From Oxalobacteraceae bacterium (GTDB taxonomy: Bacteria > Pseudomonadota > Gammaproteobacteria > Burkholderiales > Burkholderiaceae_D): a DNA stretch of 64,000 nucleotides. A program made the position numbers and the translations under genes. Below, piece after piece: positions 9,500 through 19,664 of this stretch; position 1 is the first letter of the stretch, and every line of letters starts with the position of its first letter. The notes beneath the pieces were generated by a model. The model was not told where the DNA came from, did no database searches, and worked only from the letters and a program-made list of their open reading frames with translations. The stretch covers positions 1-64,000 of the forward strand of contig JAJTGE010000007.1 of the NCBI GenBank assembly GCA_021298555.1, written 5' to 3'.

Positions 9500-10537
9500 T
9501 TATTGGAATAGCTTGGCGTAATCCAGCAGCATATCTTCAATAAAAAGCTTTGCCGATAAAGGATGTTCTGAAACGGCGCGGCGATTAGCGGCATCGCGCA
9601 CGGCTCGCTGCAAACTATCAACCGTAACAAGTGCAGCCAATGCAGCCAAGCTGGTGCGATGCTCTGGGTAGTAGCGTACACGCGCCGCGAGTTTGAACGA
9701 CAGAAGGTCGTAAAGCCAACGCTGATGCCAAGCCAGCAGTTGCGGCAAAGCGATTTTTTGTAGCCGATCAGCCACGCCTAATAACGTCGACATATCCGGT
9801 CTGGCGAGCTGTGATAACCAATCTTTTTGAGCGTCGGCAAATTCACCTTGCGATGCCTCTAAGGCGGCTAACGGCGCACCACCCTGCTCCGCAAGCCATC
9901 GTTGAGCGTCATCCACACCTTGGGTGCTAAGCCATGCCAGCGATGCTGTGCTATCCGGCATTGCCATAGCAAATTGGCGGCAACGCGAACGTATGGTAGG
10001 TAACAAGCGATCTATCCGATGCGACACCAGCAGAAATACGGTCTCGGGTGGAGGCTCTTCCAGCGTTTTTAACATAGCGTTGGCAGAAGCTGCATTGAGT
10101 GCTTCTGCCGGATACAGCACAACTACGCGGCGGCCAGCCCGGTGCGTAGATATGTTCATGAAGCCTGCTAGCGAACGAATTTGCTCTATGCGGATATCGC
10201 GCGATGGCGCTTTGGTAGCTGCTGATTTTTTTGTACTGCCCTCATCACCCTCACCAGATGCATCGTCATCATCTGCTTCTAATACTTCAGGCCGTACCCG
10301 GCGATAGTCGGGGTGGCTGTATTGCTCAAACCATCCGCACGAAGCACAGCGACCGCAGGCATGTCCTTCAGCTGAAGGCGCTTCGCACAGCAACGATCGT
10401 GCAGCGTGTTCTGCAAACTGAACTTTGCCTATGCCATTGGAGCCATGAATCAAAATGGCGTGCGGAAGGCGTTCGCGCATTTGCTGCCAGCGCTGCCAGT
10501 CGTGTGACTGCCATGGATAAAGAGCATCAGTCATCAA
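9500..10537 (-). CDS. holB: DNA polymerase III subunit delta'
   Basis: [47 protein letters not shown]. Confidence 0.93.
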   Translation of the reverse strand: MMTDALYPWQSHDWQRWQQMRERLPHAILIHGSNGIGKVQFAEHAARSLLCEAPSAEGHACGRCASCGWFEQYSHPDYRRVRPEVLEADDDDASGEGDEGSTKKSAATKAPSRDIRIEQIRSLAGFMNISTHRAGRRVVVLYPAEALNAASANAMLKTLEEPPPETVFLLVSHRIDRLLPTIRSRCRQFAMAMPDSTASLAWLSTQGVDDAQRWLAEQGGAPLAALEASQGEFADAQKDWLSQLARPDMSTLLGVADRLQKIALPQLLAWHQRWLYDLLSFKLAARVRYYPEHRTSLAALAALVTVDSLQRAVRDAANRRAVSEHPLSAKLFIEDMLLDYAKLFQ

Positions 10538-11141
10538 GGGCCGAAACGAGTTGTTCTAATTGCTGGTTAACTTCGTGCATGGGCTGTGTCGAGTCTATGA
10601 CACGTATGCGATGTGGGAATTGCGCTGCACGCTGTAGATAGGCATTGCGAACTCGTCCAAAAAAATCCTGTTGTTCGCGTTCAAATTTGTCCAGTGAACG
10701 AGTTTTATCCAAGCGCTCTCTGGCAACTTCCAGCGGTACATCAAACAGCAGCGTTAACTGTGGCTGAAAGTCTGCATGTACCCACTGCTCCAAAGCTTCA
10801 AGTTTGTTGATAGCTAGCTGTCGACCTCCACCCTGATACGCAAAGGTAGCATCGGTAAATCGATCTGAAATTACCCAATCACCACGTTCAAGTGCGGGGG
10901 CGATTAGTTTGGCTATGTGCTCACGACGGGAAGCAAACATGAGCAAGGCTTCGGTTTCGAGATGCATGGGCTCATGCAGCAATAACTCGCGCAAGCGCTC
11001 ACCTAAGGACGTGCCACCTGGTTCGCGGGTAGTGACGACTGTTTTACCGCATGAGCGTAAATACGCAGCAATCGTTTCAACGTGAGTCGATTTGCCAGCA
11101 CCATCGATACCCTCGAAGGTGATAAATTTTCCTTTAACCAT
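10527..11141 (-). CDS. tmk: dTMP kinase
   Basis: [49 protein letters not shown]. Confidence 0.97.
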   Translation of the reverse strand: MVKGKFITFEGIDGAGKSTHVETIAAYLRSCGKTVVTTREPGGTSLGERLRELLLHEPMHLETEALLMFASRREHIAKLIAPALERGDWVISDRFTDATFAYQGGGRQLAINKLEALEQWVHADFQPQLTLLFDVPLEVARERLDKTRSLDKFEREQQDFFGRVRNAYLQRAAQFPHRIRVIDSTQPMHEVNQQLEQLVSALDD

Positions 11142-11181
11142 GAATGTCTGCTGGCTATGCCTTAGTTAATGCGGATGAAAA

Positions 11182-12171
11182 TCAGCGCTGATATTTATTG
11201 ACAGCCTTATTGTGTTCTTCAAGGCTTTCCGAGAAATGACTACTGCCATCACCTCGAGCTACAAAATATAAATCATTACCCGTTGCTGGATTAAGTGCAG
11301 CATCAATTGCGTTTCCACCCGGTAGTGCAATCGGTGTTGGTGGTAATCCACGACGTGTGTAGGTATTGTAGGGTGTATCAGTCTGCAAATCGTGTTTACG
11401 AATATTGCCATCAAAACGTTCACCCATGCCGTAGATAACCGTGGGATCTGTTTGCAACAGCATATCGCGCCGTAATCGGTTAACAAACACCGAAGAAATA
11501 CGCGCTCGCTCTGCTGCTTTGCCCGTTTCTTTTTCCACGATAGAGGCCATAATCAGCGCTTCATAGGGATTGTCGTAAGGAAGATTTGCTGCGCGATTGG
11601 CCCATGCTTGCTTGAGCTTTTTCATTAATTGCTGATGTGCTTGTTGGTAAATCGTCAGGTCGCTGGCACCGCGTTCAAACACATAGGTATCCGGATAAAA
11701 AATTCCCTCTGGATGAGGAAATCCGGGAGCCACCTTCTCTAGTAACTGCTCGGTAGTTAATTTGGCGCTTTCTTGCTTGAGCCATTTTTGTTTAGACAGC
11801 TCAGCACGCATTTGCAGGAAATTCCAACCCTCGATAATGGTGAGTGATTCTTTGATGGTAATGCCGCGCACGAGCTGGTCAAGCAAACCTATGGGCGTAG
11901 TACCTGGCTCTAGTCGGTAACCTCCGGGCTTGATGACTCCTCCCTTACCCATGCCGCGCGCTAAAAATTCCATCAACCAGGGATGAGCTGGAACACCCTC
12001 GGCAGACAATTGCTTCATAGCAGAGCGCAGGCCGCTGCCGGGGGCGATGTTAAATTCTATGGGCTGACCATTGGCAGCAATCAGCGGGTCACGCACCCAA
12101 TAAACCAGAAAGGCACTGGTCAGTAACCCCATTAAAACAATGACTGCAATGAGTTTTTTTACTAATCCCAC
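11182..12171 (-). CDS. mltG: Endolytic transglycosylase MltG
   Basis: ASIVEKETG, VFVNRLRRDMLLQTDPTVIYG, NTYTRRGLPPTPIALPG. Confidence 0.96.
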   Translation of the reverse strand: MGLVKKLIAVIVLMGLLTSAFLVYWVRDPLIAANGQPIEFNIAPGSGLRSAMKQLSAEGVPAHPWLMEFLARGMGKGGVIKPGGYRLEPGTTPIGLLDQLVRGITIKESLTIIEGWNFLQMRAELSKQKWLKQESAKLTTEQLLEKVAPGFPHPEGIFYPDTYVFERGASDLTIYQQAHQQLMKKLKQAWANRAANLPYDNPYEALIMASIVEKETGKAAERARISSVFVNRLRRDMLLQTDPTVIYGMGERFDGNIRKHDLQTDTPYNTYTRRGLPPTPIALPGGNAIDAALNPATGNDLYFVARGDGSSHFSESLEEHNKAVNKYQR

Positions 12172-12312
12172 TGTCGACCCCCTCGCCTTGCTTGGCTGCG
12201 CTAGCTTTTACGACCGCGCATACTTATTAATGGTGTTCTCAACGCGTTTTTGCGTGCGCCTCTATAATCCGTCCCGTAATGATAACGTCCTATAGGAAAT
12301 TATCCCGAATTC

Positions 12313-13350
12313 ATGACTGAATCCTTATCTCTATGGCTGGATTTTCTGAGTAAGCAAGGTGTCCCTGCGTTGGTGGCCGCTGGCTCAGAATCTACCCCCG
12401 TCTTACCCCCTTCTCTTTTGCAGCAAGGGTTCATCACAGCCTTGCATGACGTGGGTGTGCTGGCAGTTTCTGGCGAAAATGCGCTGGATTTCCTTCAAAA
12501 TCAACTCACTAACGATCTAGTCGCATTGGATGAGCAGCATGCTCAGCTCTCAGGCTATTGCGCGGCTAATGGTCGTTTGCTGGCTACGCTGCTACTTTGG
12601 AAAACTAAGGATCACATACTGATTCTGCTGCCTCAGACTCTGTTGGCTTCCATACAAAAGCGGCTGCAGATGTTTGTGTTGCGCGCCAAAGTGCTCATCG
12701 AAGATAAAAGTTCAACCCTGGCCATCATAGGTATGGGTGCTACTGCGAACAGCCCGCTGCCATTGCCCGCTCCTGCTGCTGCATTTGAGTTGTCCCCCTC
12801 ATTTGATGGCCAGATCATTCATATGCCAGATACCCTAGAGCTTTCTCGATATCTCTGGATAGGCCCTCACGAGCAGGCACCCGCAGTTTGGTCTAGGGTT
12901 GCAACACTACTGCCGCCCTGCTCCCCTGCGGCGTGGCATTGGACGCAGATACATGCTGGATTACCGCAAATTCTGGAACCCACACGAGAAAAGTTTGTAC
13001 CCCAAATGGTCAATTATGAATTGATCGGTGGCGTTAATTTTCGTAAGGGTTGTTATCCCGGTCAAGAAATCGTCGCTCGCAGTCAGTATCTGGGTAAGCT
13101 TAAACGACGCATGCAGCTTGCCAGCGCCGAAGCAGGTATGGTTGCACCCGGCACCGAAGTATTTTCTTCTGCTGACCCTGGCCAACCGTGTGGCATGGTG
13201 GTTAACGCCGAGATCGGGCCCGATGGTCGCCTAGCCTGCCTGATTGAAATAAAAACGGAACTTTTAGGATCGGATATCCATCTCCAGACATTGGTTGGGC
13301 CGCGGTTAACTTTCGGCACACTTCCTTATTCGCTGGAAGCGACTATCTGA
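12313..13350 (+). CDS. ygfZ: Folate-binding protein YgfZ (GcvT-like)
   Basis: KGCYPGQEIVARSQYLGKLKRR signature. Confidence 0.93.
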   Translation: MTESLSLWLDFLSKQGVPALVAAGSESTPVLPPSLLQQGFITALHDVGVLAVSGENALDFLQNQLTNDLVALDEQHAQLSGYCAANGRLLATLLLWKTKDHILILLPQTLLASIQKRLQMFVLRAKVLIEDKSSTLAIIGMGATANSPLPLPAPAAAFELSPSFDGQIIHMPDTLELSRYLWIGPHEQAPAVWSRVATLLPPCSPAAWHWTQIHAGLPQILEPTREKFVPQMVNYELIGGVNFRKGCYPGQEIVARSQYLGKLKRRMQLASAEAGMVAPGTEVFSSADPGQPCGMVVNAEIGPDGRLACLIEIKTELLGSDIHLQTLVGPRLTFGTLPYSLEATI

Positions 13351-13351
13351 G

Positions 13352-13639
13352 ATGGATGTGTATGTCTACTATCGCGTCTCTGATGGTCATGCCTCGGAGT
13401 TGCAATCGCGGGTACGCGAGATGCAAAAACAATTGACCGAACTAACGCGTGTGACCACATCAATTAAGCTGCGTTCCGAGCAAGCAGCCCCGCTGCAAAC
13501 GTGGATGGAAATTTATTTTTCTGTACCTGATGGTTTTTTAGATTTACTCAATGACACCGTTGCAAATCTGGGTTTGATGGATTTGATAGAGGGTGTACGT
13601 CACGCTGAAATGTTTGTGGACATGCCACCATGTGCCTGA
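13352..13639 (+). CDS. DUF4936 family protein
   Basis: VYVYYRV...TWMEIYFSV; position next to ygfZ and NRDE. Confidence 0.7.
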   Translation: MDVYVYYRVSDGHASELQSRVREMQKQLTELTRVTTSIKLRSEQAAPLQTWMEIYFSVPDGFLDLLNDTVANLGLMDLIEGVRHAEMFVDMPPCA

Positions 13640-14346
13640 TTGTTTTTGCATGGAAGTTACTTCCAGCCTATCCCCTGATTATGGCCACTAATCGCGATGA
13701 GTTTTTTAATCGCCCAAGCAAAGCGGCTACCTGGTGGGAGGATAGCCCGGATGTATTTGCCGGACGTGATTTGCACGCTGGTGGTACCTGGCTAGGGATT
13801 AATCGTCAAGGCCGATTTGCTGCACTGACAAATATTCGTAATAGCCTATCCGCTCGGGCAGATGTGCGTACGCGTGGCGAGCTGGTTGCAAGCTTTCTTA
13901 ACTCCGAGCGCGGGGTCGATGATTTTCTTTCCCAAGTGCAGAAAACAGCTGATCACTACAACGGATTTAATCTGCTCGTGGGTGATAGCGAACAGGCGTT
14001 TTGGTTTTCAAATGAAAATGAATCGGCTGCAGTGAAACTAGAGCCGGGTATCTACGGTTTATCCAACGGTAGCTTGGATAGTCCATGGCCAAAAGTCGTG
14101 CGGGCTAAAGCGCAATTTGCCAGCTTGCTTTGTCAGAGTGCTCCTGATGAAGCTTATTTCGAGATGCTGGCCGACACAACCCCAGCGCCTGATCATCGTT
14201 TGCCTACCACCGGAGTTAGTCTGGAATGGGAACGGTTACTCTCTCCCATATGCATAGAGTCTCCAGACTACGGCACACGCGCCTCTACGCTGGTTAAAGT
14301 AACTAACTCTGGAAATGCTCAATTGCTGGAACGCGTCATTCGTTAA
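13630..14346 (+). CDS. NRDE family (TANGO2-like) protein
   Basis: MCLIVFAWKLLPAYPLIMATNRDEFFNRPS; GTWLGINRQGRFAALTN. Confidence 0.94.
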   Translation: MCLIVFAWKLLPAYPLIMATNRDEFFNRPSKAATWWEDSPDVFAGRDLHAGGTWLGINRQGRFAALTNIRNSLSARADVRTRGELVASFLNSERGVDDFLSQVQKTADHYNGFNLLVGDSEQAFWFSNENESAAVKLEPGIYGLSNGSLDSPWPKVVRAKAQFASLLCQSAPDEAYFEMLADTTPAPDHRLPTTGVSLEWERLLSPICIESPDYGTRASTLVKVTNSGNAQLLERVIR

Positions 14347-14364
14347 ACACCTCGCCATAAATTG

Positions 14365-14805
14365 TCAATCGAGTTGTTTGCGCATTAATCGATGCGGTAT
14401 GTCGGCTTCTATAAATTCGTCGCCTTCAACGATAAATCCCTGCTTCACATAAAAAGGAATAGCGTAGGTTTGCGCATGTAATATCAATTCTTTGTGCCCA
14501 TCGCTGCTAGCCTGCTGCAACAGTGCCTGTAAAACCTCTTTACCCAAACCTTGTCCACGCAGCGGCTTTATAACTGCCATACGACCTATATGCCCATCTG
14601 GAAGTAATCGACCCGTAGCGACTGGCTGCCCTTGTTCATCATAGGCTATTGCATGGATGCTTACATCATCGCCTTCGTCCCATTCCAATTCGATGGGAAC
14701 ATTTTGTTCAATAACAAAAACTTCTACGCGTACACGCTGTGCATCTTCGCGTACGCTGTCCCAGTCACCAGTAATGATACGAAAGCTCATGTTTTGACAG
14801 GACAT
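14365..14805 (-). CDS. GNAT family N-acetyltransferase
   Basis: RVEVFVIEQNVPIELEWDE; IGRMAVIKPLRGQGLGKEVL. Confidence 0.93.
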   Translation of the reverse strand: MSCQNMSFRIITGDWDSVREDAQRVRVEVFVIEQNVPIELEWDEGDDVSIHAIAYDEQGQPVATGRLLPDGHIGRMAVIKPLRGQGLGKEVLQALLQQASSDGHKELILHAQTYAIPFYVKQGFIVEGDEFIEADIPHRLMRKQLD

Positions 14806-15224
14806 TCCGTTTCATAGCGTATGAGTACATTACGCCAGTTGTTGGGCACAGGTTCGCTTTTACGTAGGCGACTGTCTGCATGTACGTACATCATTTCGCC
14901 AGAGACGAGTAATTCATCTGATTTGTAAATTTCTAAAACAAAGCGCATAGAGCTACGACCCAACTCGGCGCAGCGAACTCCAATATCCAGCACATCATCA
15001 AAGCGCGCTGGGGCGTGATATTCAATGATGGCTTTGCGAGCAAACAACTCTAGCCCAGATTCCGCTTGCGCTATTACATCCGGTAACGCCAGCTCGCGCC
15101 AATATTCTGTAAAAGCGACATCAAAATAATTCAGGTAATTGCCATTAAAAACAATCGCCTGCATATCGACTTCAGACCAGCGCACGCGCAAGTCATAAAA
15201 AAAAGAAAAGTCGTGTCTCGCCAT
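14787..15224 (-). CDS. Acyl-CoA thioesterase (4HBT/FadM-like)
   Basis: RVRWSEVDMQAIVFNGNYLNYFDVAFTEYWRE. Confidence 0.9.
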   Translation of the reverse strand: MARHDFSFFYDLRVRWSEVDMQAIVFNGNYLNYFDVAFTEYWRELALPDVIAQAESGLELFARKAIIEYHAPARFDDVLDIGVRCAELGRSSMRFVLEIYKSDELLVSGEMMYVHADSRLRKSEPVPNNWRNVLIRYETECPVKT

Positions 15225-15235
15225 AATGAAAAAAA

Positions 15236-16132
15236 TTATTCAGTAAGAAAACGTGCAATCAGTTGATTAATCAGTGCGGGGTTTTCATGCACCACCCAGT
15301 GGGTATAGTCAGGCAGTCGCTCGATAACCACATCATCCACCAGCGATGGCAAATCATCTAACAAGAGCGGAAGCAAGGCCTTATCTTGCATGCCCCAAAT
15401 AACACGCACAGGCACTGTGCAATGAAAATTTTTCTTATCTAGTGTTAATTTACCCGCACCCGCATCACCGTCTGTCGGTGGATACAAAGGTGTGGCTCGG
15501 TAGTAGTTAACACCACCGCTTACACCACGCGACCAGCAGGCGTGATAGCGCTCACGCGTGGCTGCATCAAACCAATGATCGGAAGGTCGACCCATACCGA
15601 GCATGAGTTGTTCCATCACGCGGAAATTATCTTTTGTGAGAGCTTGCTCAGAACCCGGTGAGCGCAACCAATTCATATACGCGCTGGCATCTTGTTGCGG
15701 CTTATCGTGCGCCAGCGCCATCGCGAATGGGTAAGGATGAGTTGAGTTAATGATGATTAGTCGCTGAACCAACTGCGGCTGGCTGATCGCCACATTCCAC
15801 CCTGACGCTCCACCCCAATCATGGGCAACAATTACGCAGCTTTCGTATCCCAAATGAGCGATCAATTGCTCCACATCTTGAGTCAACAGCTTGGGTTTGT
15901 AATCAGCCACATTGGCAGGTTGATCGGAAAGATTAAACCCGCGCAGATCAGGTGCAACCGCAAAATAAGTCGCTCCAAATTCCTGCAATTGCGCATGCCA
16001 TGCGTACCAAAATTCGGGAAAACCATGCAAAAAAAGAAGCAGCGGTTTACCCCGTTCACCGGCACTGGCATAGTGCAAGCGTATACCGTTAGGTAGTGTT
16101 GCAAACTGCCCTACGGTTATCGCGGCTTTCAC
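15236..16132 (-). CDS. Alpha/beta hydrolase, epoxide hydrolase-like
   Basis: LHGFPEFWYAWHAQL; VAHDWGGASGW; THWVVHENP. Confidence 0.88.
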   Translation of the reverse strand: MKAAITVGQFATLPNGIRLHYASAGERGKPLLLFLHGFPEFWYAWHAQLQEFGATYFAVAPDLRGFNLSDQPANVADYKPKLLTQDVEQLIAHLGYESCVIVAHDWGGASGWNVAISQPQLVQRLIIINSTHPYPFAMALAHDKPQQDASAYMNWLRSPGSEQALTKDNFRVMEQLMLGMGRPSDHWFDAATRERYHACWSRGVSGGVNYYRATPLYPPTDGDAGAGKLTLDKKNFHCTVPVRVIWGMQDKALLPLLLDDLPSLVDDVVIERLPDYTHWVVHENPALINQLIARFLTE

Positions 16133-17040
16133 GCGCTTTGCCCTTTCAGTCCGGCCTGAAGTTTTTCTCGCACGTGCGGTGCAGCCTCATATGGATCACT
16201 CGGATTGCGACCAGTGACTATGTCTTCCATGCGGCGTTGTACATTGCCCAATGCCGCAGGATGAGAGTAAATATAAAACGTATTTTCGCGAATGGCATCA
16301 AAGGTGCGCTGAGCCACATCGGCTGCACTGACTTTGCCAGACGATACAGCTTTTTCCAGTACTGCTTGCGATACTTGCTGACTGATGGTTGGGCCATCAC
16401 CCGTTTTCAACTCATCAGGGCGATGCTTGTGTGATTGGCTAATACCTGTTTGTACAAAATAAGGGCACAGTACCGAGGCACCTATAGGTGCCTCGACTAA
16501 AGACAGGTCGTGATACAGACTTTCGGTAAGCGACACCACGGCATGCTTGGATACATTGTAGATACCCATAGTCGGAGGATTTAACAAACCCGCCATCGAT
16601 GCTGTGTTAACGATGTGTCCTTCGTACTCGGGATCATGCTTTGCGCATTCGAGCATAAGCGGCGTAAATATTCTTACGCCATTGATCACGCCCCAAACAT
16701 TCACACCCAAAACCCATTCCCAGTCTGCGCGGGTGTTTTCCCAAACAAGACCACCAGCACCTACTCCTGCATTATTAAATACCAGATGCACAGCACCAAA
16801 ACGTTTCATGGCGGCGTTGGCTAGTGCTTCAACTTGCTCGCCTTTGCTGACATCGCATAGCTGCGCAATAACGTCAGCACCTGCCTTTTCCAGCTCGTTA
16901 GCTGTTACAGATAGAGCTTCTTGCTGCACATCAGCGAGTACTAATTTCATACCCAAGCTCGCCCCTAAAAATGCAAACTCGCGCCCAAAGCCGCTGGCAG
17001 CACCTGTAATAACAGCAACCCGGTTAGTAAAATTTTTCAT
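16129..17040 (-). CDS. SDR family oxidoreductase
   Basis: TGAASGFG; NNAG; YNVSK. Confidence 0.93.
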   Translation of the reverse strand: MKNFTNRVAVITGAASGFGREFAFLGASLGMKLVLADVQQEALSVTANELEKAGADVIAQLCDVSKGEQVEALANAAMKRFGAVHLVFNNAGVGAGGLVWENTRADWEWVLGVNVWGVINGVRIFTPLMLECAKHDPEYEGHIVNTASMAGLLNPPTMGIYNVSKHAVVSLTESLYHDLSLVEAPIGASVLCPYFVQTGISQSHKHRPDELKTGDGPTISQQVSQAVLEKAVSSGKVSAADVAQRTFDAIRENTFYIYSHPAALGNVQRRMEDIVTGRNPSDPYEAAPHVREKLQAGLKGQSA

Positions 17041-17052
17041 TGCGGTCTCAGT

Positions 17053-18048
17053 TCAGATCAGTTTGACTAATTGTTTACCGAAATTTTTACCGCGCAGTAG
17101 ACCCATAAACGCTTCAGGCGCACTCGCCATGCCTTGCGACACAGTTTCGCGGAATTTTAATTTTCCACTGGCGACCAGACCGCCTATCTCACCTAATCCT
17201 TGAGGCCATAATTCCATGTGTTCAGATACGATGAAGCCTTGCATCATCAGACGCATAGAAAGTACGACGCGCAGATTATGGATAGGCATGGGTTGACCGT
17301 CATAACCTGAAATCAAACCACACAACGCAATACGGCCATACGGATTCATGCGCGCCAGGACAGAATCCATCACCACACCGCCGACATTTTCAAACAAGCC
17401 ATCTATACCATCGGGTGCGGCAGCTTTTACATCCTTGTACAAATTACCGCCTTTGTAATCGATGCATGCATCAAAGCCTAATTCATCCACCACGAAATCA
17501 CATTTTTGCTTTCCACCAGCAATACCAATAACGCGGCATCCTTGTAGTTTCGCTAATTGTCCAACCACGCTACCCACAGCGCCGCTAGCGGCTGACACAG
17601 CGATTGTTTGCCCCGGTTTGGGTTGTATGATTTTATTCAGGCCATACCAGGCTGTCATGCCCGGCATGCCCACTGCACCCAGATAGGCCGACATAGGTAT
17701 ATGCGTGGTGTCGACTTTTTTAAGCAACATGCCATCGGACACACCCATCTCGCTCCAACCCAACATACCGACCACGTTGTCGCCTACGCTGAATTTTGGA
17801 TTGTTTGATTCAACGACTACACCTACGGTGCCGCCTATCATGACCTCATCGAGTGCTTGCGGAGCTGCATAACTTTTCAAATCTTCCATACGCATACGCA
17901 TGTATGGATCAAGCGACAGATAATGATTGCGCACTAAAACTTCGCCTTCTTTTATAGCGGGCACTGGCCTAGTCTCTAAACGAAAATTTTCTGACGCTAC
18001 TACGCCCTGTGGACGAGCAGCGAGAACGATGCACTGATAGGTAGTCAT
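17053..18048 (-). CDS. NADP-dependent oxidoreductase (MDR superfamily, quinone/2-alkenal reductase-like)
   Basis: LSLDPYMRMRM; AASGAVGSVVGQLAKLQGCRVIGIAGG. Confidence 0.92.
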   Translation of the reverse strand: MTTYQCIVLAARPQGVVASENFRLETRPVPAIKEGEVLVRNHYLSLDPYMRMRMEDLKSYAAPQALDEVMIGGTVGVVVESNNPKFSVGDNVVGMLGWSEMGVSDGMLLKKVDTTHIPMSAYLGAVGMPGMTAWYGLNKIIQPKPGQTIAVSAASGAVGSVVGQLAKLQGCRVIGIAGGKQKCDFVVDELGFDACIDYKGGNLYKDVKAAAPDGIDGLFENVGGVVMDSVLARMNPYGRIALCGLISGYDGQPMPIHNLRVVLSMRLMMQGFIVSEHMELWPQGLGEIGGLVASGKLKFRETVSQGMASAPEAFMGLLRGKNFGKQLVKLI

Positions 18049-18488
18049 GATGATTCCTTGGTTGAGACAAGTTTGCTTGAAATATCTAATCGCTTAATGT
18101 ACTTGAAGGTGCCCATGGCCTTTGCGACTAACCTGTCACCATCGTGCAAATCCGCTTCACAAAAACACAGTGTGGTAGAACGATGAAACGCATGACCACT
18201 GGCAACCAAACGACGGCCAGGCTGACCACCCGGTTGCAGAAAACTCGTTTTCATTTCGACGGTAACACTCGCGCGTGATTCAGGATCTAGCGACCGACCT
18301 GCTAATGCCATAGCCACATCCAGCAGCGTCATCACGACCCCACCATGAGTTACCTGCCAGCTGTTCATGTGACGCTCTTGCAAATTGAGTGCCACTTGCG
18401 CTTTACCACCCTCCATCATCAAAAATTCAACACCAATTTCATCCAGAAATGGAATATCAAATGGGAACGCTGTGCTCGACATAATCAA
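18045..18488 (-). CDS. PaaI family hotdog thioesterase
   Basis: HMNSWQVTHGGVVMTLLDVAMA. Confidence 0.88.
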   Translation of the reverse strand: MIMSSTAFPFDIPFLDEIGVEFLMMEGGKAQVALNLQERHMNSWQVTHGGVVMTLLDVAMALAGRSLDPESRASVTVEMKTSFLQPGGQPGRRLVASGHAFHRSTTLCFCEADLHDGDRLVAKAMGTFKYIKRLDISSKLVSTKESS

Positions 18489-19267
18489 ATCAGCACAGAC
18501 GATACGCCACCATCTACCGCCAGTGTTTGCCCTGTAATGTGTTTACCAGCCGTGCTGGAAAATAGAATCACTGCACCCTTGAGATCTTCATCGTCACCCA
18601 ATCGACGCAACGGAGCACGTTTTATGGCGTCCTCGCCCATAGTCTCGAGTAATCCACGCGACATTTTTGAAGGGAAAAATCCTGGGGCTATCGCGTTCAC
18701 AGTAATTCCGTATCTACCCCATTCGCCGGCAAGCGTGCGAGTGAAATTTATCACCGCTGCTTTGGAGGTGTTGTAAGCCAGCGTCTGCATGTTTGCACCA
18801 TTGCCTGCTAAGCCCGCAATAGAGGCAATGTTAACGATGCGTCCGTACTGACGAGGAATCATCGAGTGTTTGCCTATTGCTTGCGACAACAGAAAAATAC
18901 TTCGTACATTTAAATTCATCACCTTATCCCAGGCTTCTAAGGGATGATCTTCTGCAGGTGAACCCCAGGTAGCTCCCGCATTATTGATGAGGATATCCAC
19001 ATGACCAAGATGTTTAATGGCAGCTTCTGCGAAAGGTTTGATAGCGGTTTCTTTACCTAAATCAGAGGCCATGGCTACGACATCGATACCCATTTTTTCT
19101 AGATGAGCCACCGCCTCATCTAATTCATTTTGCTTGCGCGATGAAATAACCAATTTAGCGCCCTGCTCACCCAGAGCCTCGGCCATTTGCAGACCCAGAC
19201 CGCGCGAGCCGCCAGTAATCAGTGCGGTGCGTCCACTGAGATCGAATAATTGTTTGGTTGTGTGCAC
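18485..19267 (-). CDS. SDR family oxidoreductase
   Basis: TGGSRGLGLQMAEALGEQGA; NNAG; YNTSKAA. Confidence 0.93.
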   Translation of the reverse strand: MHTTKQLFDLSGRTALITGGSRGLGLQMAEALGEQGAKLVISSRKQNELDEAVAHLEKMGIDVVAMASDLGKETAIKPFAEAAIKHLGHVDILINNAGATWGSPAEDHPLEAWDKVMNLNVRSIFLLSQAIGKHSMIPRQYGRIVNIASIAGLAGNGANMQTLAYNTSKAAVINFTRTLAGEWGRYGITVNAIAPGFFPSKMSRGLLETMGEDAIKRAPLRRLGDDEDLKGAVILFSSTAGKHITGQTLAVDGGVSSVLI

Positions 19268-19323
19268 TTGGCCTCCCTAATTATTTTTATTTTAAATTTG
19301 ACTCGAATTCACTAGAACTGATG

Positions 19324-19629
19324 TTAATTGACTTCGTAATCCATACACTGCCTTTCAAGACGCACAGCACCCACAAAGGGTTTCAGGGCGACGTGCTGAG
19401 GATGATTTTGATACGCTTCTAGCGTGGCTAACGAATCAAATTCCGAGTACAGCACCACATCGTAGGTGCAGTCGTATCCTGGCTTAGCCAGCTCGACCTC
19501 AAATGCATGTATGCCGGGCACCACGTTAGCGCAGGCATCTAGCAGAGCTTTCATTTTTATAGCGTTAGCAGATTTGTCAGCGCCTTCTGCGTGATCTTTG
19601 AGTCGCCACATGACTATGTGCTTAATCAT
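19324..19629 (-). CDS. Dabb family (stress responsive alpha/beta barrel) protein
   Basis: MIKHIVMWRLKDHAEG; YQNHPQHVALKPFV. Confidence 0.9.
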   Translation of the reverse strand: MIKHIVMWRLKDHAEGADKSANAIKMKALLDACANVVPGIHAFEVELAKPGYDCTYDVVLYSEFDSLATLEAYQNHPQHVALKPFVGAVRLERQCMDYEVN

Positions 19630-19664
19630 TTTTGATCCATGAAAATTTTTTATGGGTACGGTGC

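Noticed and set aside
10231-10641. 136-aa plus-strand ORF
   Set aside because: Antisense to holB/tmk.
16604-17203. 199-aa plus-strand ORF
   Set aside because: Antisense to a clear SDR gene (16129-17040) and composition typical of shadow ORFs (Ser/Thr/Pro/Ala-rich).
18345-18776. 143-aa plus-strand ORF
   Set aside because: Antisense to thioesterase and SDR genes.
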